Counted from the first letter of the stretch, positions 11,170-22,793 are shown. The stretch is DNA of 64,000 nucleotides from Rhodococcus maanshanensis NBRC 100610 (GCF_001894865.1 NZ_BCXA01000006.1:62001-126000), one strand, 5' to 3'. Translations and numbers: made by a program. The notes: generated by a model from the letters alone, not told the origin.

Positions 11170-12336
11170 TCACGGCTGCGGGATCCGGTGCGGCACGAAG
11201 GCGGCGCCGTCATCGGTGATCAGCCCGGAGGTCTCCCTGATGCCGAGGCCCGCGGCGGTGTCGCCGACGATCCAGGCTCCGAGTGCCGGGCGCATGCCGT
11301 CGAATTCCGGTAGCGGGTCGAGCAATTGGTAGACAAAGCCCTCGTCGCCGTAGATGCCGCCGGTGGTCGTCTCCATGCCTGCCCCGACCACCGAGATGTT
11401 CGCGCCCTCCCGGCCGAGCCTGGGCTTGCGCACGTACTCGGTGAGCTCGTGCGGGTCATCGAGATAGGCGGGCAACAGGTTCGGGTGCCCGGGGTACATG
11501 CCCCACAGCACCGCCAGGATCGCCTTGTTGCTCAGCAGCGTCTTCCAGAGCGGCTCGATCCACATCGTCTCCGGGAGCAGCTCGAGGGCCTTCTTCCCGA
11601 AGTCGTCGTCGAGCACCCACTCCCAGGGGTAGAGCTTGAACAGGGTCGAGATAGGTGCCTCTTCGAGGTCGACGAACCGGTGCAGGTCCTCGTCGTAGCC
11701 GATCTCCTCGATCGCCAGCGCCACGGTGTTCAGTCCCGCCTCCGCCGCGGTCTCCTGGAGGTAGGCGACGGTGATGTTGTCCTCCCCGCTGGCATCCGCG
11801 GACGACCAGGAGAAGTGCGCCTCGTCGCCGGGCAACCGGTCGCGGATCGCTCCCCATCGCTCGACCAGCGCCTCGTGCAGCGAGTTCCACTGGTCGTCGT
11901 CGGGATGGGTGTCCTTGAGCCAATGCCATTGCAGGATTGACGCTTCGAGCAGCGTGGTCGGCGTGTCCGCGTTGTACTCCAGCAGCTTCGCCGGACGCCG
12001 ACCGTCGTAACGGAGGTCGAAGCGACCGTAGACGTGCGGGTCGCCGCGGCGCCAGGACTCGGCGATCGGACCCCAGGTCCATTCCGGCAGACCGAAGTCC
12101 GCGAACCGTTCGGTGAGGATCACTTGCTCGACCGCGTTGAGGCACATCGAGTGCAGCAGTTCGACATCGGCCTCGATCGCCAGGATCTCGTCCATGTCGA
12201 ACTCGTAGTGCACCGACTCGTCCCAGTAGGGCCGTGCGGTGCCGTCCCCGAGCCGGGCAGGGGTGCCGTAGACCAGCCCCTGGGACTCGACGATCTTCTG
12301 CCACCCCTGACGCGGGGTGGAACGAACTCTGCGCAC
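11170..12336 (-). CDS. Glutathionylspermidine-synthase-like ATP-grasp ligase (YgiC/YjfC family)
   Basis: This 388-residue protein matches the C-terminal synthetase half of glutathionylspermidine synthase. It shows RFDLRYDG (105-112), KLLEYNADTPTTLLE (117-131), FKLYPWEW (233-240), MWIEPLWKTLLSNK (258-271) and a nucleotide-binding segment KPRLGREGANIS (305-316). Arg105, Glu120 and Asn122 match the ATP/magnesium positions of the E. coli enzyme. There is no amidase domain. The family forms an amide bond between a peptide carboxylate and an amine at the cost of ATP. Because this lineage uses mycothiol, the real substrates are unknown. It starts one base after the DUF1190-like gene, so the two are co-translated. 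Confidence 0.87.
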   Translation of the reverse strand: MRRVRSTPRQGWQKIVESQGLVYGTPARLGDGTARPYWDESVHYEFDMDEILAIEADVELLHSMCLNAVEQVILTERFADFGLPEWTWGPIAESWRRGDPHVYGRFDLRYDGRRPAKLLEYNADTPTTLLEASILQWHWLKDTHPDDDQWNSLHEALVERWGAIRDRLPGDEAHFSWSSADASGEDNITVAYLQETAAEAGLNTVALAIEEIGYDEDLHRFVDLEEAPISTLFKLYPWEWVLDDDFGKKALELLPETMWIEPLWKTLLSNKAILAVLWGMYPGHPNLLPAYLDDPHELTEYVRKPRLGREGANISVVGAGMETTTGGIYGDEGFVYQLLDPLPEFDGMRPALGAWIVGDTAAGLGIRETSGLITDDGAAFVPHRIPQP

Positions 12337-12337
12337 G

Positions 12338-12988
12338 TCAGCTCCCGCCGCTGCCGGTCGACTTGCTGCCGAACCCGCCTCGTTGAACCGTGGTACCGGA
12401 CTTGGTCAAGACGGTGGTGGACCCCTTGGGCGTGACGACCGTGCCGCCGGTCACCGTCGTGCCGACTCCGCCGGAACTCCCGCCGTAGTAGTAGCGGTAC
12501 GGCGAGCCCGCGTAGATGAACATGCCCGCCATGGCGCCCGAGCCGGGAGACCCCGTCGTGCAGTACGACTCGTCGACCTCCACCTTGGTGTTCGGGTCGA
12601 TACAGGTGGCCTGGACCTCGTCCGAGGACAGCGCGGTGTATCCGAGCGCGACCAGCCCGACCACGCCGACCACCGCGGCGCCGCCGATCAGGCCCTTGCG
12701 CCGCTTGCGACGGCGTTCCTCGGCCTTGGCCTCGGCCTCGGCCTCCAGTCGCTCCTGCTCGGCGCGTTCCTTGCGGGCCTTGTCCCTGGCTCGCGCCTCT
12801 CCGACGGTAGGCGGACGCGGCACGGTGGTACCGGGTTCCTGACGCCGTATCCGGCCGCCGCTCGGGGCCTGCGCGGCCTTGTCGCCGGCACCGGCCCCGT
12901 CCGCGCCGCCGGCATCGCCCGCACCGCTGCGGTCGTCCGGTTCGCCCTGATCCGGTCCCACTCGTCCATCCCCATCCTGTGACGTCAT
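12338..12988 (-). CDS. DUF1190-like single-pass membrane protein (YgiB/YjfM-like)
   Basis: This 216-residue protein has a disordered acidic N-terminus, a charged helix of Glu/Ala/Arg/Lys (about 65-98), and one membrane segment (about 99-121). The exported tail has two cysteines (129 and 143, ATCIDPNTKVEVDESYC) and is rich in Gly, Ser, Thr and Tyr (SPYRYYYGG). The Cys-X13-Cys element and Tyr/Gly-rich end resemble DUF1190 proteins YgiB and YjfM, which are encoded next to ATP-grasp ligases in enterobacteria. That resemblance and the immediately following ligase gene support the call; the similarity is short. It begins 10 bases after acyP. Confidence 0.65.
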   Translation of the reverse strand: MTSQDGDGRVGPDQGEPDDRSGAGDAGGADGAGAGDKAAQAPSGGRIRRQEPGTTVPRPPTVGEARARDKARKERAEQERLEAEAEAKAEERRRKRRKGLIGGAAVVGVVGLVALGYTALSSDEVQATCIDPNTKVEVDESYCTTGSPGSGAMAGMFIYAGSPYRYYYGGSSGGVGTTVTGGTVVTPKGSTTVLTKSGTTVQRGGFGSKSTGSGGS

Positions 12989-12998
12989 CGCACCGACG

Positions 12999-13283
12999 TC
13001 AGCGTTCGTCGAAACCGGTGAGATTTCCCGTTGCCCCCGACCAGCTCTCCACCACGAGATCGACCTGCCCTGGTGTCGAACCGGACCGGAGCAGCTCCAG
13101 CAGCAGCTCGCACTGCGGCCGGGGCCCCTCGGCGATCACCAGCACTCGGCCGTCCGGGCGATTGGTGGCATGCCCCACGAGGCCGAGTTCGAGTGCCCTC
13201 GACCGCGTCCACCACCGAAAACCCACGCCCTGAACGAACCCGTGCACCCAGGCGGTCAGGCGCACCTGCTCCGGTAGGCGCAT
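12999..13283 (-). CDS. acyP: Acylphosphatase
   Basis: This 94-residue enzyme hydrolyses acyl phosphates such as acetyl phosphate. The phosphate-binding loop VHGFVQGVGFRWWT contains the catalytic arginine, and the asparagine occurs in GHATNRPDGRVLV. The length is the family norm. In M. tuberculosis it sits directly before smc (Rv2922A-Rv2922c); here it lies inside a run with the beta-propeller gene 15 bases before it and the DUF1190-like gene 10 bases after. The ATG at 13283 has no clear ribosome site, which suggests coupling to the gene before. Confidence 0.93.
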   Translation of the reverse strand: MRLPEQVRLTAWVHGFVQGVGFRWWTRSRALELGLVGHATNRPDGRVLVIAEGPRPQCELLLELLRSGSTPGQVDLVVESWSGATGNLTGFDER

Positions 13284-13298
13284 CGGGGGCTCGCTCAG

Positions 13299-14549
13299 CT
13301 ACTTCTTCGGCGGCGTGAGCTTGTGCACGCTGCCGTCAAAGCTGGTGGTGTACAACGCCGCCGGATCCCAGCCGGGGCCGGATCCGAACCGGACGGAGCT
13401 CGTAAGCGGCAGATCGGAGCCGATCTCGCAGGTGGATCCGGTGGCGGGGTCGACCCGAACGACCTTGCCCGCGCCGTTGAGCGCCATGTAGACGTTGCCG
13501 TCGGCTCCCACGGTGAGGTCGTCGCCCGCGTTGGTCGCACCGGATCCCGCGACCTTCAGAGTGCGCACCGAGCCCTTGAGATCGCTCGCGCTCAGCTCCC
13601 GGATCTCGGTGTTCGAGTCAAAGGTGTTGCCGACGTAGACGGTTGCGCCGTCCGCGGACGCGGCGAGGCCGTTGGCGGAGCCCAGGTCGGTGCGCACCGA
13701 CGTCGGGGTGTGCGGCTGCGCGGCCGGAATGCGGATCAGACCCTGGTCGGACCCGAGGTTCCTGGTGACCAGCAGGTCACCGTTCGCCAGCCGGGCAAGG
13801 CCGTTCGGCATGGTCAGCCCCTTGGCCACCGTGGTCTGCTCGCCGGTGTCCAGGTTGAGGGACTCGACGGTGCCGTTCTTGCTGTTCGAAAGGCCGGCCA
13901 TCGCGGTGTTCCCGGTGGTGAACAGGATGTTGTCACCGTTGAGAACGATGCCGCCCGGCCCGGTGAAGTCCGAGACCAGCGTGCCGGTCTTGCCCCCGGG
14001 GGACAGCGTGCGGATGGCTCCGTCGCCGAACAGGGTGCCCTCGGAAAGCAGCATCTTTCCGCGGCCGTCGAACGCCAGGTTCTCCAGCATCCCGAATCCA
14101 CCGGCCACCTTGCTCGCCGTCCACGGCGTACACGACTGCGCGACAGCGGTGGTCGTGGTGGCGGACGGCGTCGTGGTCGCGGCGGCAGGCGCGGGCGCCG
14201 AGCTCGCGGGCGTCGACGTCGCGGTCGCCACGGTCGACGGTGCGGTGGTCGCGGGCGTCGCGACAGCAGCTGCCGTCGTGGTCGGCGCGGCGGCCGTGGT
14301 GGTCGTGGTCGTCGGCGCGGCGGCCGTCGTCGTCGGCGCGGCGGACGACGGCTCGGCCTGTCCCGGCAACGGCGAGGTCAGGCCGGGCAGCGAGAAGGGC
14401 GGCGCGACAGCGGTCGTCGTCGTGGCCGCCGGCTCCGTCGGGGTGGGAGCTGGCTGAGCGGGAGCGGGCTGGGCGACGGCGATCGGGGCACCCACGATCG
14501 CGCCGGTGGCCACCAGGGCACCGACCATCGCAACACGAGAGAGCAACAT
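13299..14549 (-). CDS. Secreted SMP-30/NHL-type beta-propeller protein
   Basis: The 416-residue product has a signal peptide ending near PIAVAQ, then a Pro/Thr/Ala linker of roughly 100 residues (many runs of TTTT and TTAAP) that is a likely O-mannosylation region. A C-terminal beta-propeller follows, with repeats such as ENLAFDGRGKMLLSEG, LTMPNGLARLANGDLLV and DDLTVGADGNVYMALNG. The pattern resembles SMP-30/gluconolactonase-like domains. No substrate can be deduced. A TTG at 14579 is also in frame, but the ATG at 14549 gives a normal signal peptide. It starts 13 bases after the osmC stop and ends 15 bases before acyP, so the genes may be co-transcribed. Confidence 0.75.
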   Translation of the reverse strand: MLLSRVAMVGALVATGAIVGAPIAVAQPAPAQPAPTPTEPAATTTTAVAPPFSLPGLTSPLPGQAEPSSAAPTTTAAAPTTTTTTAAAPTTTAAAVATPATTAPSTVATATSTPASSAPAPAAATTTPSATTTTAVAQSCTPWTASKVAGGFGMLENLAFDGRGKMLLSEGTLFGDGAIRTLSPGGKTGTLVSDFTGPGGIVLNGDNILFTTGNTAMAGLSNSKNGTVESLNLDTGEQTTVAKGLTMPNGLARLANGDLLVTRNLGSDQGLIRIPAAQPHTPTSVRTDLGSANGLAASADGATVYVGNTFDSNTEIRELSASDLKGSVRTLKVAGSGATNAGDDLTVGADGNVYMALNGAGKVVRVDPATGSTCEIGSDLPLTSSVRFGSGPGWDPAALYTTSFDGSVHKLTPPKK

Positions 14550-14562
14550 GGCGCCTATTTGA

Positions 14563-15009
14563 TCACGAATCAGATTCAACCGTCAGGTTCACCACGGTGC
14601 CATTTTTCAGAGTACGTCCGACCGTGCACACCTTGTCCACGGATTTGAGCACAACGGTGAGCAGACGCTCCTGCGCCTCGGCGTCGAGTTCACTGAGATC
14701 GACCTGGAGGACCTCGTCCAGTCGGGGGTACACCTCGTTCTCACGGTCCGCCGCACCCGACACCCGGACTGTCGCGTCGTAGTTGTCCCCGAGCCTGCGC
14801 GAGAGCGGCAGGTCCGAGCTCATGCCGGTGCACGCGGCCAGCGCGATCTTGAGCAGCTCACCGGGGGTGAACACGCCCTCGACCCTCTCCGAACCGATCA
14901 GCACCTCGGCGCCACGGGAGCTGCGGCCCGTGTAGCGGCGCGTGCCGGTGCGCTCGACCCACAGCTCGGTGGACGCGGCGGGGACGGGAGCGGAACTCTG
15001 ATCAGCCAT
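14563..15009 (-). CDS. OsmC family peroxiredoxin
   Basis: This 148-residue OsmC/Ohr-fold protein has both redox cysteines in the usual places (LAACTGMSSDLPL and DKVCTVGRTLKNGT). It should reduce organic or fatty acid hydroperoxides in the cytoplasm. It corresponds in position to Rv2923c of M. tuberculosis, between acyP and fpg. The ATG at 15009, with a GGGG stretch before it, is chosen over the GTG-type start eight codons upstream because the conserved part starts later. It is followed after 13 bases by the secreted propeller gene. Confidence 0.9.
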   Translation of the reverse strand: MADQSSAPVPAASTELWVERTGTRRYTGRSSRGAEVLIGSERVEGVFTPGELLKIALAACTGMSSDLPLSRRLGDNYDATVRVSGAADRENEVYPRLDEVLQVDLSELDAEAQERLLTVVLKSVDKVCTVGRTLKNGTVVNLTVESDS

Positions 15010-15113
15010 ACCCCGAATCCTGCCATTCGCCACCGACGGCCCTGCAGCCGACGTGCGACCTCAGCCCTCCCTCGCCGGGGTCGGACTGTGAAGATCCGGG
15101 CATCCTCCATCGG

Positions 15114-15794
15114 CTACACCTGGAAGCGGTACCCCATCCCGGATTCGGTGATCAGATGCTTGGGCTGCGAAGGATCCCGCTCCAATTTGCGGCGCAGCTG
15201 CGCGAGATACACACGCAGGTAGTGGGTTTCGGTGGCATACGACGGGCCCCACACCTCGCGCAGCAGCTCCTTCTGCCCGACCAGCTTGCCCTTGTTGCGG
15301 ACCAGCATCTCCAGCATCCCCCACTCGGTTGGCGTCAGGTGCACCTCGCGCTCGTCCTTGATCACCCGCTTCGCGGCCAGGTCGACGGTGAACGACTCGG
15401 TCACCACCACCGGCTCGCCGACGTCGGTTGCCGCGGAGTGCCGCCGCACCGCGGCCCGCAGCCGTGCCAGGAACTCGTCCATGCCGAAGGGCTTGGTGAC
15501 GTAGTCGTCGGCGCCCGCGTCGAGCGCCTCGACCTTGTCCGCCGAATCGGTGCGCGCGGAGAGCACGATCACCGGGGCGGTCGACCAGCCGCGCAGGCCG
15601 GCCAGCACCTCGATGCCGTCCATGTCCGGCAGACCCAGGTCGAGCACGATCACCTCGGGGTGCTTCTCGGCGGCGGCCCGCAGCGCCGCCGCCCCTGTCG
15701 CCGCGGTGGTCACCTCGTAGCCCCGCACGCTCAGATTGATCCGCAGTGCCCGCAGGATCTGCGGTTCGTCGTCGATCACCAGCACCCGTGTCAC
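15114..15794 (-). CDS. kdpE: Response regulator KdpE
   Basis: This is a 226-residue OmpR-class regulator. The receiver domain has the acidic pair (DDEPQ), the phosphorylated Asp in VLDLGLPDMDG (about residue 52) and Lys in YVTKPFGMDE. The C-terminal winged helix has LTPTEWGMLEMLVRN and THYLRVYLAQLRRKLE. It activates kdpFABC when potassium is low or turgor falls. It overlaps kdpD by 4 bases (ATGA-type), so the kinase and regulator are translationally coupled. Confidence 0.97.
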   Translation of the reverse strand: MTRVLVIDDEPQILRALRINLSVRGYEVTTAATGAAALRAAAEKHPEVIVLDLGLPDMDGIEVLAGLRGWSTAPVIVLSARTDSADKVEALDAGADDYVTKPFGMDEFLARLRAAVRRHSAATDVGEPVVVTESFTVDLAAKRVIKDEREVHLTPTEWGMLEMLVRNKGKLVGQKELLREVWGPSYATETHYLRVYLAQLRRKLERDPSQPKHLITESGMGYRFQV

Positions 15795-18331
15795 GCAGTC
15801 ACCTTCCCGATCCCAGCCAAGTCCACCACCATTGTCAGCCCGCCGCCCGGCGTGTCCGTGGCACTGACGCTTCCCCCCATCGCCTCGACGAACCCGCGCA
15901 CCACCGACAGTCCCAGGCCGACCCCTGTGGACATGTCGCGGTCACCGAGGCGTTGGAACGAATCGAAGATCTGCTCCTCCGCGCCTCTGGCGATCCCGGG
16001 TCCGGTGTCCGCGACCGTGATCAGCACCCGATCCTTCACGGGCGCGGCCGCGATCCGCACCATCGAGTCCGGTGCGTAGCGGAGTGCGTTGTCCATCAAA
16101 TTCGCGAGCACCCGCTCGAGCAGCCCGCTGTCCGCCATCACCGCATTGCCGCCGACCTCGACCTTCACTCGGTCCGGGCCTGCCCGGCCGAATCCGGGCG
16201 CGCCCACCCCGACGCCGACCAGCGCGCGATGAACCACCTCTTCGAGGTAGACCGGACGCAGGGTCGGTCGCACCACGCCAGCGGCCAGCCGCGACGAGTC
16301 GAGCAGGTTGCCCACCAGATTGGTCAGCTGGTCGGCCGACTCCTCCACCGTGGCAAGCAGTTCCGCCGTGTCCTCAGGCGAGAACTCCACGTCGTCGCTG
16401 CGCAGGCTCGAGACCGCGGCCTTCACCGCGGCGAGGGGCGTCCGAAGGTCGTGGCTCACCGCGGACAGCAGCGACCGCCGCAGCCGGTCCGCCTCCGCGA
16501 GGGCCTGCGCCTTGCTGGCCTCCTCGGCGAGCTCGCTCTGCCGGATCAGCCCCACCGCCTGATTCGCGACGGCCAGCAGCACCCGTCGGTCGCGCGCGTG
16601 CAGTTCGTCGCCGCGCAGCGCCAACGCGTACTCGCCGTCGTTGACCTCACACACGGTGTCGGCCTGGTCGACCTCCGCGGGCGGATTCGGTCCCACCGAG
16701 CTCACCACCCCGTGCCCGCGGCGGATCATGCTCACCGACTGTTGGGCGTACGTCTCTTTCACCTTCTCCAGCAGCGCGGGCAGGTCGGCGCCGCGCAGCA
16801 CCGACCCCGCGAACAGGGCGAGCAGTTCCGCCTCCTTCGATGCCCGGCGCGCCTCCCGTGCCCGCTTGGCGGCGGCGTCCACCAGGACGGCCACCGCGAC
16901 CGCGATCACCAGCAGCACCACCGTGGTGATGAAGTTGTCCGGCTCGGCGATCGTGAAGCTGCGCAGCGGAGGGGTGAAGAAATAGTTGAGGAGCAGGCCC
17001 GAGATCAGCGCGGAAAGGGCGGCGGGCGCGACGCCGCCGAGCAGGGCGACGAGGAGCACCACGATGAAGAACAGTGCGCTCTCCCCGCCCCACCCGAATG
17101 ACCGGTTGACCACGCCCATGACCAGCGCGGCGGCCGAGGGCACCAGGACCGCGGCGACCCAGGCCAGTATCTTTCGCGAACGGGTGCCGACCGGGGTCAG
17201 CCTGCGGGGAGTGCTCGACTCACCGTGCGTGACCATGTGCACGTCGATCGATCCGGACTCCTGCACGACGGCCGCGCCGATGCCCTCGTCGAAGATGCGG
17301 GCCCAGCGCGACCGTCTCGAGGTCCCCAGCACCAGCTGGGTCGCGTTGGCGGCTCGCGCGAACTCGAGCAGCGTCGACGGCACGTCGTCGCCGACCACGC
17401 TGTGCAGGCTCGCGCCGATGCTGGTCGCCAGCTTGCGCACCTTGCCCATCTCCGGCGCGGACACCCCGGCCAGCCCGTCGCCGCGCACCACATGCACGAC
17501 GATCAGTTCGGCACTGGACTTCGAGGCGATCCGGCCGGCCCGGCGCACGAGGGTCTCCGACTCCGGCCCCCCGGTGACGGCCACCACCACCCGCTCCCTG
17601 GCCTCCCAGGTGTCCGTGATCTCGTTCTCCGCGCGGTACTTCGCCAGCGCCGCGTCCACCTGGTCGGCTACCCACAACAGCGCGAGCTCGCGCAGCGCGG
17701 TGAGGTTGCCACGGCGGAAGTAGTTGCTCAGCGCCGCGTCGACCTTCTCCGCGGCGTAGATGTTTCCGTGGGAGAGCCTGCGGCGCAGTGCCTCCGGGGT
17801 GACGTCCACGAGCTCGACCTGGGTGGCGGCACGCACCACCTCGTCGGGGACGGTCTCCCGCTGCGTCACCCCGGTGATCTGCTGGACCACGTCGTTGAGA
17901 CTCTCGAGGTGTTGCACGTTGAGCGTGCTGAGCACGTCGATACCGGCGGCGAGCACCTCCTCGACGTCCTGCCACCGCTTCTCGTTCCGGCTGCCGGGGG
18001 TGTTGGTGTGGGCCAGCTCGTCGACCAGCACCAGTGCCGGCCTACGGCGAAGGACCGCGTCCACATCCAGTTCGGGCATTGTGGTACCGCGGTAGTCGAT
18101 CAGCTTCGGCGGCACCACCTCGAGGTCGCCGATCTGCGCGGCCGTGCGGGCGCGGCCGTGGGTCTCCACCACGGCCGCGACCACATCGGTGCCCCGTTCG
18201 CGACGGCGATGGGCCTCGCCGAGCATCGCGAACGTCTTGCCCACCCCGGGGGCGGCGCCCAGGTAGATGCGCAGCTCACCGCGCCTGCCCTCGCCCCCGG
18301 AACCGGTACCGCTCACTCCGTCATCATCCAC
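15791..18331 (-). CDS. kdpD: Osmosensitive potassium channel sensor histidine kinase KdpD
   Basis: This 846-residue kinase has an N-terminal KdpD domain with the Walker A-like GAAPGVGKT (about residue 26) and a universal-stress-like domain (TGGPESETLVRRAG). Four membrane segments follow in the DUF4118 region (from LAWVAAVLVPSAAALV), then a GAF-like region. The kinase core has the phosphorylated His in SAVSHDLRTPLAAVK (about 625), N-box NLMDNALRYAP and DTGPGI. It responds to potassium limitation and c-di-AMP in known systems and phosphorylates KdpE. It starts 11 bases after kdpC and overlaps kdpE by 4 bases. Confidence 0.97.
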   Translation of the reverse strand: MDDDGVSGTGSGGEGRRGELRIYLGAAPGVGKTFAMLGEAHRRRERGTDVVAAVVETHGRARTAAQIGDLEVVPPKLIDYRGTTMPELDVDAVLRRRPALVLVDELAHTNTPGSRNEKRWQDVEEVLAAGIDVLSTLNVQHLESLNDVVQQITGVTQRETVPDEVVRAATQVELVDVTPEALRRRLSHGNIYAAEKVDAALSNYFRRGNLTALRELALLWVADQVDAALAKYRAENEITDTWEARERVVVAVTGGPESETLVRRAGRIASKSSAELIVVHVVRGDGLAGVSAPEMGKVRKLATSIGASLHSVVGDDVPSTLLEFARAANATQLVLGTSRRSRWARIFDEGIGAAVVQESGSIDVHMVTHGESSTPRRLTPVGTRSRKILAWVAAVLVPSAAALVMGVVNRSFGWGGESALFFIVVLLVALLGGVAPAALSALISGLLLNYFFTPPLRSFTIAEPDNFITTVVLLVIAVAVAVLVDAAAKRAREARRASKEAELLALFAGSVLRGADLPALLEKVKETYAQQSVSMIRRGHGVVSSVGPNPPAEVDQADTVCEVNDGEYALALRGDELHARDRRVLLAVANQAVGLIRQSELAEEASKAQALAEADRLRRSLLSAVSHDLRTPLAAVKAAVSSLRSDDVEFSPEDTAELLATVEESADQLTNLVGNLLDSSRLAAGVVRPTLRPVYLEEVVHRALVGVGVGAPGFGRAGPDRVKVEVGGNAVMADSGLLERVLANLMDNALRYAPDSMVRIAAAPVKDRVLITVADTGPGIARGAEEQIFDSFQRLGDRDMSTGVGLGLSVVRGFVEAMGGSVSATDTPGGGLTMVVDLAGIGKVTA

Positions 18332-18342
18332 CAGTTGGCACT

Positions 18343-18975
18343 TCAGTCGCAGGAAGGCGCGGTCAAGCCCAGTGCGAGGTTCAGCTCGAGCACGTTGACC
18401 CGTTCCTCGCCGAGCAGGCCGAGCTGGCGGCCCTCGGTGTGTTCGTCGACGAGCTGACGCACCCGCTGCTCGTCGAGCCGGTTCACCTCGGCGACCCTTG
18501 GCACCTGGATCTCGGCGTACGCCGGGCTGATGTGCGGGTCGATGCCGGACCCGGAACCGGTCACCGCGTCGACGGGAACCTGGTCGGGGCGCACGCCCTC
18601 CCGCTCTGCGATCGCCGTCCGGCGCTCGGCGATGAACGTCGCCAGGATCTCACTGCTGGGACCCTGGTTGGTCGGCAGCGCGGTCGCCGGGTCGCCGGGC
18701 GCGAACGGGTCCTCATCGGAGACCGAGCCGGTGACCCTGTTGTGGAAGAACGGATCCGGCGCACCGGACTCCACCTGCGGATCCACCCCGACCCAGCGAC
18801 TGCCGACCACGCATCCGTTGCTGTCGCGCACCGGCGAGCCCTCCGCGGATCCCGAACTGATCCGGCCCACACCCCACACCGCGGCAGGGTAGATCACCCC
18901 GAGGATCACGGTGAGCGCGAGCAGGACCAGCAGGCCGGCCCACACCTGCTTCACGAAACCGATTGTGAATCGCAT
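18343..18975 (-). CDS. kdpC: Potassium-transporting ATPase subunit KdpC
   Basis: This 210-residue subunit has one N-terminal membrane helix (VWAGLLVLLALTVILGVIYP) and a periplasm-side domain with QGPSSEILATFI-like sequence (GPSSEIL), DAVTGSGSGIDPHISPAYA and a C-terminal NVLELNLAL, all typical of KdpC. It stabilises the KdpFABC complex and raises ATP affinity. It starts six bases after kdpB. Confidence 0.96.
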   Translation of the reverse strand: MRFTIGFVKQVWAGLLVLLALTVILGVIYPAAVWGVGRISSGSAEGSPVRDSNGCVVGSRWVGVDPQVESGAPDPFFHNRVTGSVSDEDPFAPGDPATALPTNQGPSSEILATFIAERRTAIAEREGVRPDQVPVDAVTGSGSGIDPHISPAYAEIQVPRVAEVNRLDEQRVRQLVDEHTEGRQLGLLGEERVNVLELNLALGLTAPSCD

Positions 18976-18981
18976 TCAAGC

Positions 18982-21089
<2,108 letters not shown>

Positions 21090-21093
<4 letters not shown>

Positions 21094-22790
21094 TGCAGAG
21101 CCTCCGCGATCGGGCCCAGAGCCAGGGCCGGGAAGAATGTCAGCGCCGCGACCAGGACGACGGTTCCGGTGAGGAGTCCGGCGAACATCGGGCCTGCGGT
21201 GGGCAGGGTGCCTGCGCCAGGCGCCGTCTTCTTCTGCGACGCCAACGATCCGGCGAGCGCGAGCACGAAGATGATCGGCAGGAAGCGTCCGAGCAGCATG
21301 CAGACGCCGAGCGAGGACTGGAACCAGTCGCTCGTCACGGTCAGGCCACCGAAGGCGCTGCCGTTGTTGTTCGAGGCCGAGGCGAACGCGTAGAGCACCT
21401 CGGAGAAACCGTGGATGGAACCGGGCGTGCCCGGATCTCCGCTGTTGCCCTGGTATCCGGTGGTGGACGACAGGATGACCGTGATTCCGGTGCCGATGAG
21501 CACCAGTGCGGGCATCACGAGCACCGAGAGCGCCGCCAGGGTGATCTCCCGCTGCCCCAGCTTCTTGCCGAGGTACTCGGGGGTGCGGCCGACGAGCAGT
21601 CCACCGACGAACACGGCGATCAGCGCCAACACGAGGATGCCGTACAGGCCGGTGCCGACGCCGCCGGGCGCGATCTCGCCGAGCAGCATGTTCAGCATCA
21701 CCGCGCCGCCGCCGAGGGGCGACATGCTGTCGTGCGCGGCATTGACCGCGCCGGTGGACGTTCCCGTGGTGCTGACCGCGAACAACGCGGTGCCGGGGAT
21801 CCCGAATCGGACCTCCTTGCCCTCCATCATGCCGCCGGCCGCGGTGGCCGCGACGCCGCGCTGACCGGATTCGGCGGCGAGGGTCACTGCGAGCAGGCCT
21901 GACCAGAGGATGCCCATGACGGCCAGCAGGGTCAGGCCCTGCTTGCGATCGCCGACCATGGTGCCGAAGGTGCGGGTCAGCGCCACCGGGATGAGCAGGA
22001 TCGCGATGATCTCGACGACATTGCTCAGCGGGGTCGGATTCTCGAAGGGATGCGCCGAGTTCGCTGCGAGGATGCCGCCACCGTTGGTGCCGAGCTCCTT
22101 GATGGCCTCCTGCGAGGCCACCGGCGCGAGCGCGTTGGTCACGGAGTTCCCGTCGAGGCCGGTCGAGGTGAACCCGGAATCGAAGGACTGGATCACGCCC
22201 TGGCTCAACAGGATCAGCGCGATGACGAACGAGATGGGGAGCAGGATCCGAATGCAGCCACGGGTCAGATCCACCCAGAAATTGCCGATCTCGCCGCCGC
22301 GGGAGACCCGGACGAAGCCGCGGATCAGCGCGGCCGCGACCGCCATCCCGACGGCCGCGGAAACGAAGTTCTGCACCGCGAGGCCGATCGGCTGGGTCAG
22401 GTTGGACATCGTGGTCTCGGGCGCGTAGGACTGCCAGTTGGTGTTCGCCACGAACGATGCGGCGGTGTTGAACGCCATCGCCGGGCTCACTCCGGACAGG
22501 TCACCGCTGAGCGGGAGCACGCCCTGGATGCGCTGCAGGAAGTAGAGGAACAGCACGCTCGCGGCCGAGAAGCCGAGCAGGCTCCCGGCGTAGCCGTACC
22601 AGGTCTGGTCGGTGCGGGCGTTGATGCGGCAGAGCCGGTACAGAACCGTCTCGATGCGCAGATCCCCGGAGCGGAGATCGGTGTCGGTGGTGTAGACCTT
22701 GGCCATGTAGTCACCGACGGGGACATACAGAATCGCTAGCACGGCGATCACCAGTGCTATCTGCAGTCCCGCAGCAAGCGCGGGATTCAT
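21090..22790 (-). CDS. kdpA: Potassium-transporting ATPase subunit KdpA
   Basis: This 566-residue channel-like subunit with about ten membrane segments binds and translocates potassium. It has the four selectivity-loop regions of the family, for example [55 protein letters not shown] and [12 protein letters not shown]. It starts at the ATG at 22790, three bases after the kdpF stop, and ends overlapping kdpB. Confidence 0.98.
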
Positions 22791-22793
22791 GTG

